Assembly (NCBI GenBank): GCA_027658995.1
Contig: JAQDQK010000021.1
Coordinates: 1-60,794 of the forward strand
DNA from: Propionibacteriaceae bacterium AM104-82
Lineage (GTDB): Bacteria > Actinomycetota > Actinomycetes > Propionibacteriales > Propionibacteriaceae
DNA length: 60,794 nucleotides
Reading direction: 5' to 3'
Shown here in pieces: positions 35,964 to 45,255 of this stretch. Each line of letters starts with the position of its first letter. Position 1 is the first letter of the stretch. The notes beneath the pieces are model-generated. The model did no database searches and had not been told where the DNA came from. It was given only the letters and a program-made list of their open reading frames with translations. The position numbers and the translations under genes were made by a program.

Positions 35964-36935
35964 CTATCCTTCTGCTCCTCGGCGGGCGATCTCCTCGGCG
36001 GCCGCCTGGTACGCCTGGGCGCCGACCGACTTCGGTTGGTAGGTGATGACGGGGAGCCCGTAACTGGGGGCCTCTGCGATCTTCACCGAGCGTGGGATCT
36101 CGGTGTCGAGGGTCTGGGCGACGAAGTGCTTACGCACCTCGTCGGCTACCTCGCGGGAGAGGTTGGTGCGTGAGTCATACATCGTCAGCAGGATGGTGCT
36201 GAGCACGAGGTCGTCGTTGAGGTTGCCCTTAACCCGCTCGATCGTGCGCATCAACTGGGTGACGCCCTCGAGCGCGTAGTACTCGGTCTGGATGGGCACC
36301 AGGATCTCGGTCGCGGCCACCAGGGCGTTCAACGTGAGGAGTCCCAGCGACGGGGGACAATCGAAAAACACGTAGTCAACGCCGGATTCGTCGATGTATT
36401 GCTGGATCGCGTCACGCATCCGGTGCTCTCGTCCGCGTTCGTTGACGAGTTCCAGCTCAGCGGCCGACAGGTCGATCGCCGCAGGTAGAACATGGAGATT
36501 CAGGCTGTGCGGCGAAGGCTGCGCGTGTTCGATGATGCCGACCCGGTCCATGAGTACCTCATAGGTGCCCTTGGTTCCCGGGGCGTGGTCGATACCCAAG
36601 GCCGTCGAGGCGTTCCCCTGCGGATCGTTGTCGACCACCAGAACATTCAGGCCGCCGAGCGCGAGCGCCGTCGCGATGTTCACAGTGGTCGTCGTCTTGC
36701 CGACGCCGCCCTTCTGGTTCGCGACGACGATGATTCGCGGGGACTTCGGGCGGGGGAGTTGCTCACGCTCGAAGGATGCAGGATCGACGAGTTCGTCGCC
36801 GTACTCGTCCTCGACGGTGTGCCCATCGAGCGCCCTTCGGGGCTTCCCACTCGTTTCACGTGAAACGTTGCTGTGGTCCTTCCAGGGTTCCTCGTCCTCC
36901 AGACGGGGCTTCCGCTTCCGAAAGAACAACGCCAT
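35964..36935 (-). CDS. parA: Chromosome partitioning ATPase ParA
   Basis: This ParA/Soj ATPase has the deviant Walker A NQKGGVGKTTTTVNIA after a ~70-residue basic/acidic N-terminal extension, then FDCPPSLGLL (Walker B). It binds nucleoid DNA and moves ParB-parS complexes. The extension encodes NVSRETSG, where a parS site is built into the gene. ATG 36935 is the only start giving the whole N terminus; part of the extension could be 5' leader if a later start is used. Confidence 0.95.
   Translation of the reverse strand: MALFFRKRKPRLEDEEPWKDHSNVSRETSGKPRRALDGHTVEDEYGDELVDPASFEREQLPRPKSPRIIVVANQKGGVGKTTTTVNIATALALGGLNVLVVDNDPQGNASTALGIDHAPGTKGTYEVLMDRVGIIEHAQPSPHSLNLHVLPAAIDLSAAELELVNERGREHRMRDAIQQYIDESGVDYVFFDCPPSLGLLTLNALVAATEILVPIQTEYYALEGVTQLMRTIERVKGNLNDDLVLSTILLTMYDSRTNLSREVADEVRKHFVAQTLDTEIPRSVKIAEAPSYGLPVITYQPKSVGAQAYQAAAEEIARRGAEG
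36852..36867 (+). promoter_or_regulatory. parS site inside parA
   Basis: CGTTTCACGTGAAACG contains the perfect parS core GTTTCACGTGAAAC (36853-36866). It lies in the coding region for the ParA N-terminal extension. Confidence 0.93.
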
Positions 36936-37013
36936 GTGGCCCTCCTCGTAGGTACATCAGAACTCTACCGAAGCACCGCAAAGAACACGATCCGGACCCT
37001 CAACCAAGGCTTC

Positions 37014-37029
37014 CGTTTCACGTGAAACG
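37014..37029 (+). promoter_or_regulatory. parS site upstream of parA
   Basis: CGTTTCACGTGAAACG is identical to the copy inside parA and is 162 bases away from it. Together they form a partition-complex loading patch close to the origin. Confidence 0.93.
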
Positions 37030-37521
37030 CCCAAATCTCCCATTCGCCGAGACTCTTCGAGCCTGGCGAGCCCGCCCTGACGTTCATGACCGCTGGCAAG
37101 TTCACCGGCGATACTCGAGTAGGCAGCTGGCCGTCGTGTCGACGGGGGAGTGACGCGGTGGAGAACGAGGTACCAGCGTCCGCCCTCTGGACATGAATGG
37201 TAGCTTAGCCATGCTTCCGGCACGCCACATGAAGCCCGCACATAACGGTGAGCTAGCCTGCGTATCCCTCCAGCCCCAGCAATGAACCGCGACGGAAAGC
37301 AAGAGAGGCCGGCGCATCCCAAGCCCGGGTATCGATGATGGCCATGTGGGCAGCAAGCATTATGGGCGAACCGATGCCCCACGCCTCTTGGCGAATGCGT
37401 GCACAGCATGTCGCGGTCTAGGCTGGCCAACTGGGGCGGACCGGTCAGGCACCTGGCCCAGATATGAATCAGTGTACATCTATACCTGTATATCGACTTA
37501 TCGTTATCTCGATCTACCCCC

Positions 37522-37537
37522 TGTTTCACGTGGAACG
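37522..37537 (+). promoter_or_regulatory. Near-parS site (one core mismatch)
   Basis: TGTTTCACGTGGAACG has the parS core with one change (A to G in the right arm). It lies in the AT-richer middle of the non-coding stretch. Confidence 0.7.
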
Positions 37538-37737
37538 ATCGCTTGCGGTCCCCCCTGGGCAGCAAGAGCAGGCACCATGAGCCGGTAGAGCCTAACCGGG
37601 GGAACCCAGTCACCGCCCCGGATGGCTAGACGACCTCCCCAGGACAGTCATCCCACTGCCCAAACACTCAGAACACCGCAACTACAGTCCGTCGGCGTGT
37701 GCTGGCCCTCCAGGTCACGCGCCAAGGCGGACGCACA

Positions 37738-37769
37738 ACAGGGTCCCGGTCACTCGACCGGGACCCTGT
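37738..37769. terminator. 14-bp perfect hairpin downstream of the DHFR-like gene
   Basis: ACAGGGTCCCGGTC (37738-37751) pairs exactly with GACCGGGACCCTGT (37756-37769) around the loop ACTC. It serves the minus-strand gene that ends at 37804. Confidence 0.88.
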
Positions 37770-37803
37770 GAAGTTGCGCCGATAACCTGCGCGCACCCTC
37801 GAG

Positions 37804-38346
37804 TCAATTGGTGCGCTTGCGGTAGGTGAGGAAGGCGTTGCCCACCGGGGTCGCCTCCGAGCGGACCAACTCGAGCCGAAGCGGAGCCTCGAGGGAGTCG
37901 TACAGGCTGCGTCCTTCACCCATGAACACGGGATGCACCGTCAGGATCAGTTCATCGAGCAGGTCCGCCGCCAGCAGTTGCGCGATGACGGAGATGCCGC
38001 AGACGATCACGTCGCCGCCGTCGCCCGCCTTCAACTCGGTGACGAAGTCGATCAGGTCACCGTCGATCAGCGTCGAGTTCTCCCAGGCAAGATCGCCCGA
38101 CAGCGTCGAGGAGGCGACGTACTTCTTCATGGGGTTGATGACGAGGCCGAAGTCCTCGTTGTTCTGGGGCCAGTACTCGGCCCACTGCGAGTAGATGACG
38201 CGGCCCATGATCGCGGCTGAGGCGCCGTCCATGGCCTCGGTCATCAGTTCGCCCTCGCGCTCGCCGAAGGAGTCGAACTGGAAGAGGTTGGGGGATTCCA
38301 CCACTCCGTCGACGGAGCTGAAGAGGTGGGCGGTGATCTTTCGCAT
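37804..38346 (-). CDS. Dihydrofolate reductase-like / RibD C-terminal domain protein
   Basis: This 180-residue protein of the RibD_C/DHFR-like family begins MRKITAHLFSSVDGVVESP and has MGRVIYSQWAEYWP and GDVIVCGISVIAQLLAADLLDELILTVHPV, all typical. These proteins are NADPH-binding reductases of mostly unknown substrate. ATG 38346 has AGAGGA upstream; the longer reading to 38403 crosses the operator. It is divergent from an HxlR regulator and the two share a promoter region. Confidence 0.88.
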   Translation of the reverse strand: MRKITAHLFSSVDGVVESPNLFQFDSFGEREGELMTEAMDGASAAIMGRVIYSQWAEYWPQNNEDFGLVINPMKKYVASSTLSGDLAWENSTLIDGDLIDFVTELKAGDGGDVIVCGISVIAQLLAADLLDELILTVHPVFMGEGRSLYDSLEAPLRLELVRSEATPVGNAFLTYRKRTN

Positions 38347-38374
38347 GATGTGGTCCTCTCGGTCGTGTAGCTCT

Positions 38375-38391
38375 ACTTTGACTTTCAAAGT
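38375..38391. promoter_or_regulatory. Operator palindrome in the DHFR-like/HxlR gap
   Basis: ACTTTGA-CTT-TCAAAGT is a perfect 7-bp inverted repeat centred between the two divergent genes. HxlR-type regulators bind sites of this size, so autoregulation is likely. Confidence 0.7.
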
Positions 38392-38396
38392 CTCCT

Positions 38397-38424
38397 TTGT
38401 CAAGGAAAGTTTTCAAGCTAGACT
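38397..38424 (+). promoter_or_regulatory. Promoter of the HxlR-type gene, probably leaderless
   Basis: TTGTCA (38397-38402) and TAGACT (38419-38424) are spaced 16 bases; the ATG follows only 6 bases later, which implies a leaderless mRNA. Confidence 0.6.
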
Positions 38425-38430
38425 CGGACC

Positions 38431-39072
38431 ATGGCGATTCGGGGCTACGGACAGTATTGCGGCCTCTCCCGCGCACTCGAGGTGCTGGGGGAGCGGTGGG
38501 GGCTGCTGATCGTCCGGGATCTGTTCAGCGGTCCACACCGCTTCGGGGAGTTGGAGCACTCCCTCGCCCCGATCCCGACCAGCGTGCTGGCAACCCGGCT
38601 CAAGGACCTGGAGAAGGCAGGCATCGTCGAACGCATACCCGTCACGATTCCTCGTCGCGGCACGGCCTACACCCTCACCGAGGACGGAATGGCACTGGAG
38701 CCGACGCTCGTCGCACTGGGTCGCTGGGGCGCCGAGCGGATGGGGGACCCACGCCCGGGGGAGAGCGTCACGCCCGAGTCGCTGGCCATGGCGCTGCGCA
38801 CCACCTACACGAAGCCCGGCGCAATGGAGGGCGCCATCGAACTGCACCTCGCCGACATCGTGCTCGGGATCCGGATCGACGGTGACGGGCTCCACCTCGC
38901 GCCGGGACCCCTGACAGATCCGCCGACCGTGCTGCGCGTGACGCCAGACATCAAGCGCCTCATCGTCGGCGAGCTGACGCAGGATGAGTCGCGGGCTCAG
39001 GGCATCGTCGATGTCGAGGGGGACCCCGTCGGGCTCGACCTGTTCGCGGCCGCCTTCACCCTCGGCGCCTGA
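38431..39072 (+). CDS. HxlR-family winged-helix regulator with C-terminal SCP2-like domain
   Basis: The first ~105 residues are the HxlR wing-helix (LGERWGLLIVRDLFSGPHRF, PTSVLATRLKDLEKAGIVER). The C-terminal ~100 residues resemble a sterol-carrier-like/alkyl-binding domain (EGAIELHLADIVLGIRIDGDG). HxlR regulators often respond to electrophiles or redox stress. It is divergent from the DHFR-like reductase, which is probably its target. Confidence 0.9.
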   Translation: MAIRGYGQYCGLSRALEVLGERWGLLIVRDLFSGPHRFGELEHSLAPIPTSVLATRLKDLEKAGIVERIPVTIPRRGTAYTLTEDGMALEPTLVALGRWGAERMGDPRPGESVTPESLAMALRTTYTKPGAMEGAIELHLADIVLGIRIDGDGLHLAPGPLTDPPTVLRVTPDIKRLIVGELTQDESRAQGIVDVEGDPVGLDLFAAAFTLGA

Positions 39073-39093
39073 CCGACGAGACGCCCGCGTGAA

Positions 39094-39720
39094 TCAGCGG
39101 GCGGTGACGCGGATCGCGCGGGTCGGGTCGACGCCCGGCGCGGCACGCAGTTCGAGCACCTCGGCGCTCAACTTGTCAGCAGTCAGTCGCTTTCCCGCCG
39201 AGCGGATCTCGTCCTCGGCGGACTCACCCTTGAGGGCCACGAGGGCTCCCGAGGGGAGGAACAGCCGGGTGGTCCAGCCGAGCAGCTTCTCCAGCGGTGC
39301 GACAGCGCGACACGCGACGACGTCGAAGCGTTCCTTGCAGTCCTCCGCACGCAAGCGAAGCACCGTGACCCGGTCCCCGAGGCCCAGTTCCTCGACCGCC
39401 TCGGTCAGGAACGTGGAGCGACGAAGCAGTGGTTCGATCAGCGTCACGTGCAGGTCGGGTCGCACGATCGCGATCGGAAGGCCCGGCAGGCCCGCCCCAC
39501 TGCCAACGTCCGCGACGTCGACGCCCTGGCCGATCGCGTCCACGAGGGAGAGGGAGTTGGCGATGTGGCGCTGCCAGATCTTGTCCCCCTCGCGCGGACC
39601 CATCAGGCCCCACTCGATCCCGCGGGTCCCGAGGATCTCGGCGTAACGCACGAGCTCGCCAGCCCCCTCCGGGAAGGCCCCGGTGAGGATCTGGCGAGCG
39701 TCCAGCTCCGGTGAGCTCAC
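39094..39720 (-). CDS. rsmG: 16S rRNA m7G527 methyltransferase RsmG (GidB)
   Basis: This SAM-dependent enzyme methylates G527 of 16S rRNA. Key features are [32 protein letters not shown] (SAM-binding) and [15 protein letters not shown] start it at GTG 39720 ([10 protein letters not shown]) because it overlaps the KhpB stop by 4 bases (GTGA); the long upstream reading is an artefact. 208 residues is typical. Confidence 0.95.
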   Translation of the reverse strand: MSSPELDARQILTGAFPEGAGELVRYAEILGTRGIEWGLMGPREGDKIWQRHIANSLSLVDAIGQGVDVADVGSGAGLPGLPIAIVRPDLHVTLIEPLLRRSTFLTEAVEELGLGDRVTVLRLRAEDCKERFDVVACRAVAPLEKLLGWTTRLFLPSGALVALKGESAEDEIRSAGKRLTADKLSAEVLELRAAPGVDPTRAIRVTAR

Positions 39721-40187
39721 TTCGTGCGGACGACCACGCGACGGTGCGGGGGCTCGCCCTCCGACTCGGAGACCAGGTCTGCCGCGGCGACCTCGTCGTG
39801 GACGATCTTGCGCTCGTACGCGTTGAGGGGAGCCATCCGGACCGGCTCGCCCGTCTCCTGGACGGCGGCGATCGCGTCCTTGGCCATCACGACCAGCTCC
39901 GCACGGCGACGCGCGCGGTAGCCGGCGACGTCGACCATCAGGCGCGAGCGATGTCCGCTTTCGGTCATGACGACCAGGCGGCACAGCTCCTGCAGCGCGT
40001 CGAGCACCTCGCCGTCCTTGCCGACCAGCAGCTCCGAGTCGGTGTCGATGGCGATGTAGGCGCGGCCGTCCTGCACCGAGTTCTCGATGTCGCCGTCGAG
40101 GTCTGCGATGTCGAGCAGCTCCTCGAGGTAGTCGGCGACCAGGTCGCCCTCGGCGAGCATCGTCGCTTCGGTCTCGTGATTAGACAT
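39717..40187 (-). CDS. khpB: RNA-binding protein KhpB/Jag (KH and R3H domains)
   Basis: This 156-residue protein has the KH-type [14 protein letters not shown] segment (about 77-90) and an R3H domain with [10 protein letters not shown] (about 124-133). The N-terminal Jag domain found in Firmicutes is absent. It is an RNA chaperone in the conserved yidC-khpB-rsmG run. ATG 40187; stop overlaps rsmG. Confidence 0.95.
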   Translation of the reverse strand: MSNHETEATMLAEGDLVADYLEELLDIADLDGDIENSVQDGRAYIAIDTDSELLVGKDGEVLDALQELCRLVVMTESGHRSRLMVDVAGYRARRRAELVVMAKDAIAAVQETGEPVRMAPLNAYERKIVHDEVAAADLVSESEGEPPHRRVVVRTK

Positions 40188-40228
40188 GGAGTTCCTCTCC
40201 TCGTGCCCTCACGCGGGGCGTGGCTTGG

Positions 40229-41329
40229 CTAGTTCTTCTTGCGGGTGGCGCGCGACTGCGCGCGCGGCTGCTGGCGCGAGACGACGCGTCGGCCGTCCTC
40301 CGTGGTGCGCACGGTCTGCCTGGTCACCTGCTGGCGCACGACCTTCGGAGCCTCCGTGGTCTCCTCGCCCTCCGACGACGTGGTCGTCGTGACGCGGCTG
40401 GTCGCGGGGGTCTTCTTGGTCTTGCGACGCTTCTCCGCGCGGGCGAGCACGATGGCCTCCGGGTCGCGGCCCTTGGCGAGCATCCGCTCTTCCCAGTCGA
40501 TGTAGGCGGGCGTGTTCGGCGCGGGGTTGTTGCGGATCAGGATGCCCTGCTGGGCCATGGTCCAGATGTTCGAGGTCAGCCAGTAGATCAGCACGCCGAT
40601 CGGGATGACGACGGCGGACACGGCGTAGATGATCGGGAAGAAGTAGAGCATCATCTTCTGCATCTGCGCGGCCTGGCCGGTCTGCGACTCCGGCGGCATG
40701 TTCTTGCGCATCAGCTGGAGCTGGGTGACGAAGAAGACGCCGACCATCGCGATCACCAGAATGATGCCGAGCACCTGGGTGGCGCCGAAGGGGGAGATCG
40801 GGAAGATGTTGCCCGCGAGCTTCGCACCGAAGATGGTGGCGTGCTGCAGCGAGTCGACAAGTTCCGGCGCGTCCTTGAGCCACTGACCGCGGACGGGGCC
40901 CTGCGAGACGCCCTGGAGCACGCGGAACAGCGCGATGAAGATCGGCATCTGGATCAGCATCGGCAGACACGAGGCCATCGGGTTGACGCCCTCGGATTGG
41001 TACAGCTTCATCGTCTCCTGACCGAGACGCTCCCGGTCAGAGCCGTACTTCTTCTGCAGGTCGGCGATCTTGGGCTGCAGGATCTGCATGTTGCGCGCCG
41101 AGTTGATCTGCTTGACGAACAGCGGGATCAGCAGCGTGCGGATCGTGACGGTGAGCATGATGATCGACAGCGCCCACGTCCAGCCGCTGTCGGCGCCGAG
41201 CAGCGGCGAGAACACCCAGTGGAAGAAGACGAGCAGGCCGGACACGGCCCAGTAGAGCGGCTGCATCATGGCGGACAGCACACCCATGAAGCTGTCCCAC
41301 AGGTTCAGCGAGACGAACAGTTCGATCAC
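40229..41329 (-). CDS. yidC: Membrane protein insertase YidC
   Basis: This is the YidC/Oxa1 insertase, 366 residues with five membrane segments. The hydrophilic-groove helix region is ALSIIMLTVTIRTLLIPLFV (its conserved Arg retained), and the C-terminal tail is long and basic (RKTKKTPATSRVTTTTSSEG), able to bind ribosomes. Start is GTG 41329, directly against the YidD stop. Confidence 0.96.
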   Translation of the reverse strand: MIELFVSLNLWDSFMGVLSAMMQPLYWAVSGLLVFFHWVFSPLLGADSGWTWALSIIMLTVTIRTLLIPLFVKQINSARNMQILQPKIADLQKKYGSDRERLGQETMKLYQSEGVNPMASCLPMLIQMPIFIALFRVLQGVSQGPVRGQWLKDAPELVDSLQHATIFGAKLAGNIFPISPFGATQVLGIILVIAMVGVFFVTQLQLMRKNMPPESQTGQAAQMQKMMLYFFPIIYAVSAVVIPIGVLIYWLTSNIWTMAQQGILIRNNPAPNTPAYIDWEERMLAKGRDPEAIVLARAEKRRKTKKTPATSRVTTTTSSEGEETTEAPKVVRQQVTRQTVRTTEDGRRVVSRQQPRAQSRATRKKN

Positions 41330-41623
41330 TTACGACACCTCATTCGGCTGGGACGTGGTGTCCCGGGTTACATCAGAGTTCTGTTTCGCCCAGGCGGCGG
41401 CGGCCGCGGTCCCAGGCACGTAGTCCACGCCACCCATGGACCATGGGTGGCAGCGGGACAAGCGCTTGACGATCAACACGACGCCCTTCGCGGCGCCATG
41501 GGTCTCCAGGGCGGTGAGCCCGTACTCGGAGCAGGTCGGGTGGAACTTGCACACGTCGCCGTACATCGGCGAGATGAACCTGCGCCATCCCTTCACGAAC
41601 CAGATCAGCGGGTACTTCAGCAC
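41330..41623 (-). CDS. yidD: Membrane protein insertion efficiency factor YidD
   Basis: YidD is recognised by [31 protein letters not shown] with conserved Cys and by RLSRCHPW. I take GTG 41623 as the start, which overlaps the rnpA stop by 7 bases; an ATG at 41656 is also possible and would overlap rnpA by 40 bases. It aids Sec/YidC insertion. Its TAA stop abuts yidC. Confidence 0.92.
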   Translation of the reverse strand: MLKYPLIWFVKGWRRFISPMYGDVCKFHPTCSEYGLTALETHGAAKGVVLIVKRLSRCHPWSMGGVDYVPGTAAAAAWAKQNSDVTRDTTSQPNEVS

Positions 41624-41970
41624 GATGCCGCCGCCTTGGTGAACGCGCGGCTCCATGCGTCGCGCAGGTCGTCCCCGAGGCGCTGCGGCTCGGTGGCGGC
41701 AGCAGGGAGGGCCCGCACGACGACATCCGTCACGAACGGCGAGGCGAGATCGGAGGCGAGGTGACGCAGCCGCCGCTTGACGCGGTTGCGGGTCACTGCA
41801 TTTCCCACCTTCTTGGAGACAACAAAACCCACCCGGGTGAACTCGGGTGGATCTTGGAGGGTTGTGCGCCCGACGTGCACGACCACGGTCGGCGTCGCCG
41901 CTCGTGAGCCACGCCGCACGGTGGTACCGAAATCACTCGGTCGCTTGAGGCGACGCGGACCCGGCAGCAC
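41617..41970 (-). CDS. rnpA: Ribonuclease P protein component
   Basis: This 117-residue RnpA has the N-terminal RLKRPSDF segment and the signature [15 protein letters not shown] (about 65-79) that contacts the RNase P RNA. It processes pre-tRNA 5' ends with that RNA. It overlaps yidD at its 3' end and lies 14 bases from rpmH. Confidence 0.96.
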   Translation of the reverse strand: MLPGPRRLKRPSDFGTTVRRGSRAATPTVVVHVGRTTLQDPPEFTRVGFVVSKKVGNAVTRNRVKRRLRHLASDLASPFVTDVVVRALPAAATEPQRLGDDLRDAWSRAFTKAAASC

Positions 41971-41984
41971 GGACGCCCTGGTCC

Positions 41985-42122
41985 TTACGCGGAGAGCTCG
42001 ACGCGTCCCTTACGACGACGGGCGCTCAGGATGGCGCGGCCGGCGCGGGTACGCATACGGGCGCGGAAACCGTGAGTACGGCTCCGGCGACGGTTGCTCG
42101 GCTGGAACGTACGCTTGCTCAT
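41985..42122 (-). CDS. rpmH: Ribosomal protein bL34
   Basis: The 45-residue product [20 protein letters not shown]... is bL34, Arg/Lys-rich as expected. ATG 42122 has AGGGAG upstream. It heads the rpmH-rnpA-yidD-yidC-khpB-rsmG run and is divergent from dnaA. Confidence 0.97.
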   Translation of the reverse strand: MSKRTFQPSNRRRSRTHGFRARMRTRAGRAILSARRRKGRVELSA

Positions 42123-42481
42123 GGGATTACTCCCTCTACATCGAAAAGTTGGCAACTGCCCGGATGGGCAGGGGGAAGTGGCGCCGAAAGTTGGCGACTG
42201 TCCAACGATACGCGGACAGAGCCCGGTTATCCAAACCCGCAAGGGTACAGCCGGACAACTAAGCAAATAACACTGATGTAGTCCAGTCGACACTCCGGCG
42301 TGTTGTCGTTTTCGCCTTGCGTAGGCCCCAGAAGAGCACTAGTTTCGTTGTTCTGCTCGGCTGGTTATCCACAAGGTCCACCTCGCGAGCAGCATTCCAG
42401 GAAGAGTTATACCCTCTTGTGGACAACCTTGTGGACGAGCGACGAGGCGGGCAGGAAGCGCACCGCCGGGAAGTGGGTGCG
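42123..42481. promoter_or_regulatory. rpmH-dnaA divergent region with DnaA boxes
   Basis: This 359-base gap has no gene. DnaA boxes are TTATCCACA at 42365-42373 and TGTGGACAA (complement of TTGTCCACA) at 42418-42426, with a weaker TGTGGACGA at 42430-42438. They probably mediate dnaA autoregulation and could contribute to the origin. Confidence 0.75.
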
Positions 42482-43837
42482 GTGAGCGAATCACCAACGC
42501 CGGACCTGGCCGGCCTCTGGGATGAGGTCGTCGACAATGCCGACCTCTCATCCCGCGCCTGGCTACGGCGGACCCGTCCCATGGACATGCACGGAAGCAC
42601 CCTGATGCTTGCGGTCGCCGACGAGACGACCCGCGAGCGCGTCGAGACCCGGCTGCGTGCACAGATCGAGGACAGGCTCAGCGAGGTATGTGGACAACCC
42701 ACGCACCTGGCCGTGATGATCCACCCCGAGTTGGTGCTCGAGGAGCCCGTCCCCGAGCCCGCGCCGCCCGCCGACCTACCCCCGCAGCCGATGCTGCCGC
42801 GCTCCAAGGCGCAGGAGGTCCGGCTCAATCCGCGCTACACCTTCGAATCCTTCGTCGCCGGTTCCTCGAACCGCTTCGCGCACGCCGCGGCCGCCGCCGT
42901 CGCCGAGACGCCAGGCAAGTCGTACAACCCGCTGATGATCTACGGCCCCTCCGGCCTCGGCAAGACGCACCTGCTGCACGCGATCGGCCACTACGTCAGC
43001 AACTACTACGAGCAGTTGCGCGTCAAGTACGTCTCCACCGAGGAACTCACCAACGACTTCATCAACGCGATCTCGTCGAACCGGACGGCCGAGTTCCGCA
43101 GTTCCTACCGCGACGTCGACGTCCTGCTTGTCGACGACATCCAGTTCCTGGAGTCGAAGATCCAGACGCAGGAGGAGTTCTTCCACACGTTCAACACGCT
43201 GCACAACGCGCAGAAGCAGATCGTGATGACCTCCGACCGTCCCCCGAAGCTGCTCGAGGCGCTCGAGCCCCGGCTCAGGTCGCGCTTCGAGTGGGGCCTG
43301 ATGACCGACATTCAGCCGCCCGACCTCGAGACCCGCATCGCCATCCTCCGCAAGAAGGTCGCCTCACAGCGCCTGACGGCAGGCACGCAGGTGTTGGAAC
43401 TGATCGCCTCGCGCATCCCCACCAACATCCGCGAACTGGAGGGTGCGCTGACCCGCGTCGCCGCGCTCGCAAGCCTCAACCAGCAGGAGATGACGGTCGC
43501 GCTGGCGGAGGAGGTCCTCAACGACCTGATGCCCGACGACGCCGCCCCGGTCGACGCGCAGGCGATCATGGACGCCTCCGCGCAGTACTTCGGCATCACC
43601 ATGGACGACCTCACCGGCAGCAGCCGGGTGCAGATGATCGCACAGGCGCGCCAGATCGCGATGTACCTGTGCCGCGAGATGACCGACCTGTCGCTTCCGA
43701 AGATCGGCGCGAAGTTCGGCGGCCGCGACCACTCGACGGTGCTGCACGCCGTGCGCAAGATCACAGACAAGATCGGCGAGGACAGGGCGCTCTACAACCA
43801 GGTCACCGAGCTGACCAACCAGATCAAGCAGTCCTGA
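42482..43837 (+). CDS. dnaA: Chromosomal replication initiator DnaA
   Basis: All four domains are present: the N-terminal helicase-loading domain ([19 protein letters not shown]), a short Pro-rich linker, the AAA+ domain with [14 protein letters not shown] (Walker A) and [11 protein letters not shown] (Walker B), and the DNA-binding domain ending in [19 protein letters not shown] 42482 is chosen. At 451 residues it is shorter than many actinobacterial DnaAs because the linker is brief. Confidence 0.97.
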   Translation: MSESPTPDLAGLWDEVVDNADLSSRAWLRRTRPMDMHGSTLMLAVADETTRERVETRLRAQIEDRLSEVCGQPTHLAVMIHPELVLEEPVPEPAPPADLPPQPMLPRSKAQEVRLNPRYTFESFVAGSSNRFAHAAAAAVAETPGKSYNPLMIYGPSGLGKTHLLHAIGHYVSNYYEQLRVKYVSTEELTNDFINAISSNRTAEFRSSYRDVDVLLVDDIQFLESKIQTQEEFFHTFNTLHNAQKQIVMTSDRPPKLLEALEPRLRSRFEWGLMTDIQPPDLETRIAILRKKVASQRLTAGTQVLELIASRIPTNIRELEGALTRVAALASLNQQEMTVALAEEVLNDLMPDDAAPVDAQAIMDASAQYFGITMDDLTGSSRVQMIAQARQIAMYLCREMTDLSLPKIGAKFGGRDHSTVLHAVRKITDKIGEDRALYNQVTELTNQIKQS

Positions 43838-43839
43838 CC

Positions 43840-44460
43840 TCAGAGGCGGCCGAGCACCACCCCGATGCCGTCGCCGCCCTCCTTCGTCGGCGGTTCGTCG
43901 ATGCTCTCGATCACCCAGAGCCCCGCCTGCTCGAACCGTTCGACCATCCGGGCGACCTGACGGTGGTAGCGCAGCATCCGCACATCCAGGCCGAACTCCC
44001 GGTAGCCCTCCCCGACCTCGCGGGGGCCGTCGCCGGTCTGGAAGCCTGCGATCACCGCGCCTCCGTGGCGCAGCACCCGTGCCGCCTCCAGCAGCGCCCG
44101 GTCGAGGTCACGGTCATCGATGTGGATGGTGGAGAACCAGAACATCACGCCGTCGACGCTGCCCGCGGCGATGGGAAGGTGCGTGATCGTCGCGACCGCC
44201 GTCTGCAGCCATGGGTGATCGCGGCGCGCCATTGCCAGCATGCCGGGGGAGAGGTCGACGCCGACGCACCTCAGCCCGAGCGACCGGACGTGCTCAGCGA
44301 CGCGGCCGGTGCCGCACCCGGCGTCCAGGACGAGGCCCCCCTCGCCCACCTCCGCGACGAACCGCTCCAGGGCCTCGAGTTCGGCGGGTTCCTCCGGACC
44401 CATGCCGGGGAAGTAGTTCGCGTACGCCTCTGCCACCACGTCGTATCCGTCGGAAGTCAT
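43840..44460 (-). CDS. Class I SAM-dependent methyltransferase
   Basis: This 206-residue methyltransferase has motif I LVLDAGCGTGRVAEHV (about 43-58), the post-I acidic residue in VGVDLSPGML and a downstream HLPIAAGSVDGVMFWF. Substrate unknown. It is convergent with dnaA (2-base gap between stops) and sits between dnaA and the DnaA-box cluster, where no gene is normally found, so it looks inserted. Confidence 0.9.
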   Translation of the reverse strand: MTSDGYDVVAEAYANYFPGMGPEEPAELEALERFVAEVGEGGLVLDAGCGTGRVAEHVRSLGLRCVGVDLSPGMLAMARRDHPWLQTAVATITHLPIAAGSVDGVMFWFSTIHIDDRDLDRALLEAARVLRHGGAVIAGFQTGDGPREVGEGYREFGLDVRMLRYHRQVARMVERFEQAGLWVIESIDEPPTKEGGDGIGVVLGRL

Positions 44461-44808
44461 GGCCTACTCCCTTCCGATTGTGCGCCGCGATGCGCATGCC
44501 TCGAGCGTAGTCAGAGCCTGGGCACAACCATGTGTCCACGGCTGGGGAAGGGCCTGTGGATAACTATCCGCCCGTCGGCCGTCCACAAATCCTCCACGTG
44601 TAGTTTTCGTTCCGTCCACAGCCCGTCAACATCGCCAATCGCGGCCCGGCTTGGCGCTTCGAGAGTTATCCACAGCATCAACAGGGGTTATGAGTAAGAA
44701 GAAGATGTAATTACTTCAAGGGACTAAAAGTCACTCATGTGGGTAACGCCCTCATCTGTCCGCCAAGCCTGACACGATGGAACGGGCCACCACCAGAGGG
44801 GAAACACC
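44461..44808. other. Likely oriC: DnaA-box cluster with AT-rich flank
   Basis: The gene-free stretch holds TGTGGATAA at 44555-44563 (complement of TTATCCACA), TTATCCACA at 44666-44674, CCGTCCACA at 44579-44587 and 44612-44620, and a degenerate GTGTCCACG at 44532-44540. AT-rich sequence follows at about 44686-44735 (GTTATGAGTAAGAAGAAG, TGTAATTACTTC). Position downstream of dnaA fits actinobacterial origins. Confidence 0.8.
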
Positions 44809-45204
44809 ATGACGTCACGACCCATCCACTTCGAGATCCATGTCGACGACATGCGGCGCGCGCAGGACTTCTACGCGTCCGTGTTCGGCTGGGGCTTCGA
44901 GGACTACTCCGACTACGCGGGCCAGCCCTACTTCGGGATCGTCACCGGCCCCGAGGATCAGCCTGGCATCAACGGTGCACTCATGATGCGCCGGGAGCCC
45001 CTCGCGCCGAACAACCCGATCGGAGCCTCGGTGCTGACGATGGGCGTCGACAGCTACGACGCCGCCGAGGAGGCGATCCTCGCGGGCGGCGGCCAGGTGG
45101 CGCTTCCCAAGTACGCACTGCCCGGAATGGCCTGGCAGGGCTACTTCACGGATCCGGACGGCAACATCTTCGGCGTGCACCAACCCGACCCTGACGCGGC
45201 CTAG
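44809..45204 (+). CDS. VOC-family (glyoxalase/bleomycin resistance fold) protein
   Basis: This single-domain vicinal-oxygen-chelate protein (131 aa) has HFEIHVDDMRRAQDFYASVFGW at the N terminus and YFTDPDGNIFGVHQ at the C terminus. The metal-binding His/Glu positions of one half are seen. It may be a lyase, dioxygenase-like or resistance protein. It lies right beside the putative oriC. Confidence 0.9.
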   Translation: MTSRPIHFEIHVDDMRRAQDFYASVFGWGFEDYSDYAGQPYFGIVTGPEDQPGINGALMMRREPLAPNNPIGASVLTMGVDSYDAAEEAILAGGGQVALPKYALPGMAWQGYFTDPDGNIFGVHQPDPDAA

Positions 45205-45255
45205 TGCGGTAGTCATGCCGATTTCCGTGTCACGGTCCGCTGGTAAGTTGGGGCC

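Larger units (their letters stand above)
36936..37803. other. 870-base non-coding stretch between parA and the DHFR-like gene
   Basis: No ORF here has believable protein composition; the longest (36957-37613, minus) is Cys/His/Arg-rich and simply reads the parS sites as FHVKQ and SRET. The region has an AT-rich patch at about 37470-37520, unlike its surroundings. It contains two of the three parS-type sites and ends with a strong terminator. It may be a centromere-like region or the scar of an insertion between rsmG and parA, which are normally neighbours. Confidence 0.6.

Noticed and set aside
36957..37613. 218-aa ORF on the minus strand in the parA-DHFR gap
   Set aside because: Cys/His/Arg-rich composition, no domain, and it reads the parS sites as protein; it is a by-product of non-coding DNA.
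42317..42481. 55-residue N-terminal extension of DnaA
   Set aside because: Reads through the DnaA boxes and promoter; DnaA family starts at the GTG 42482 region.
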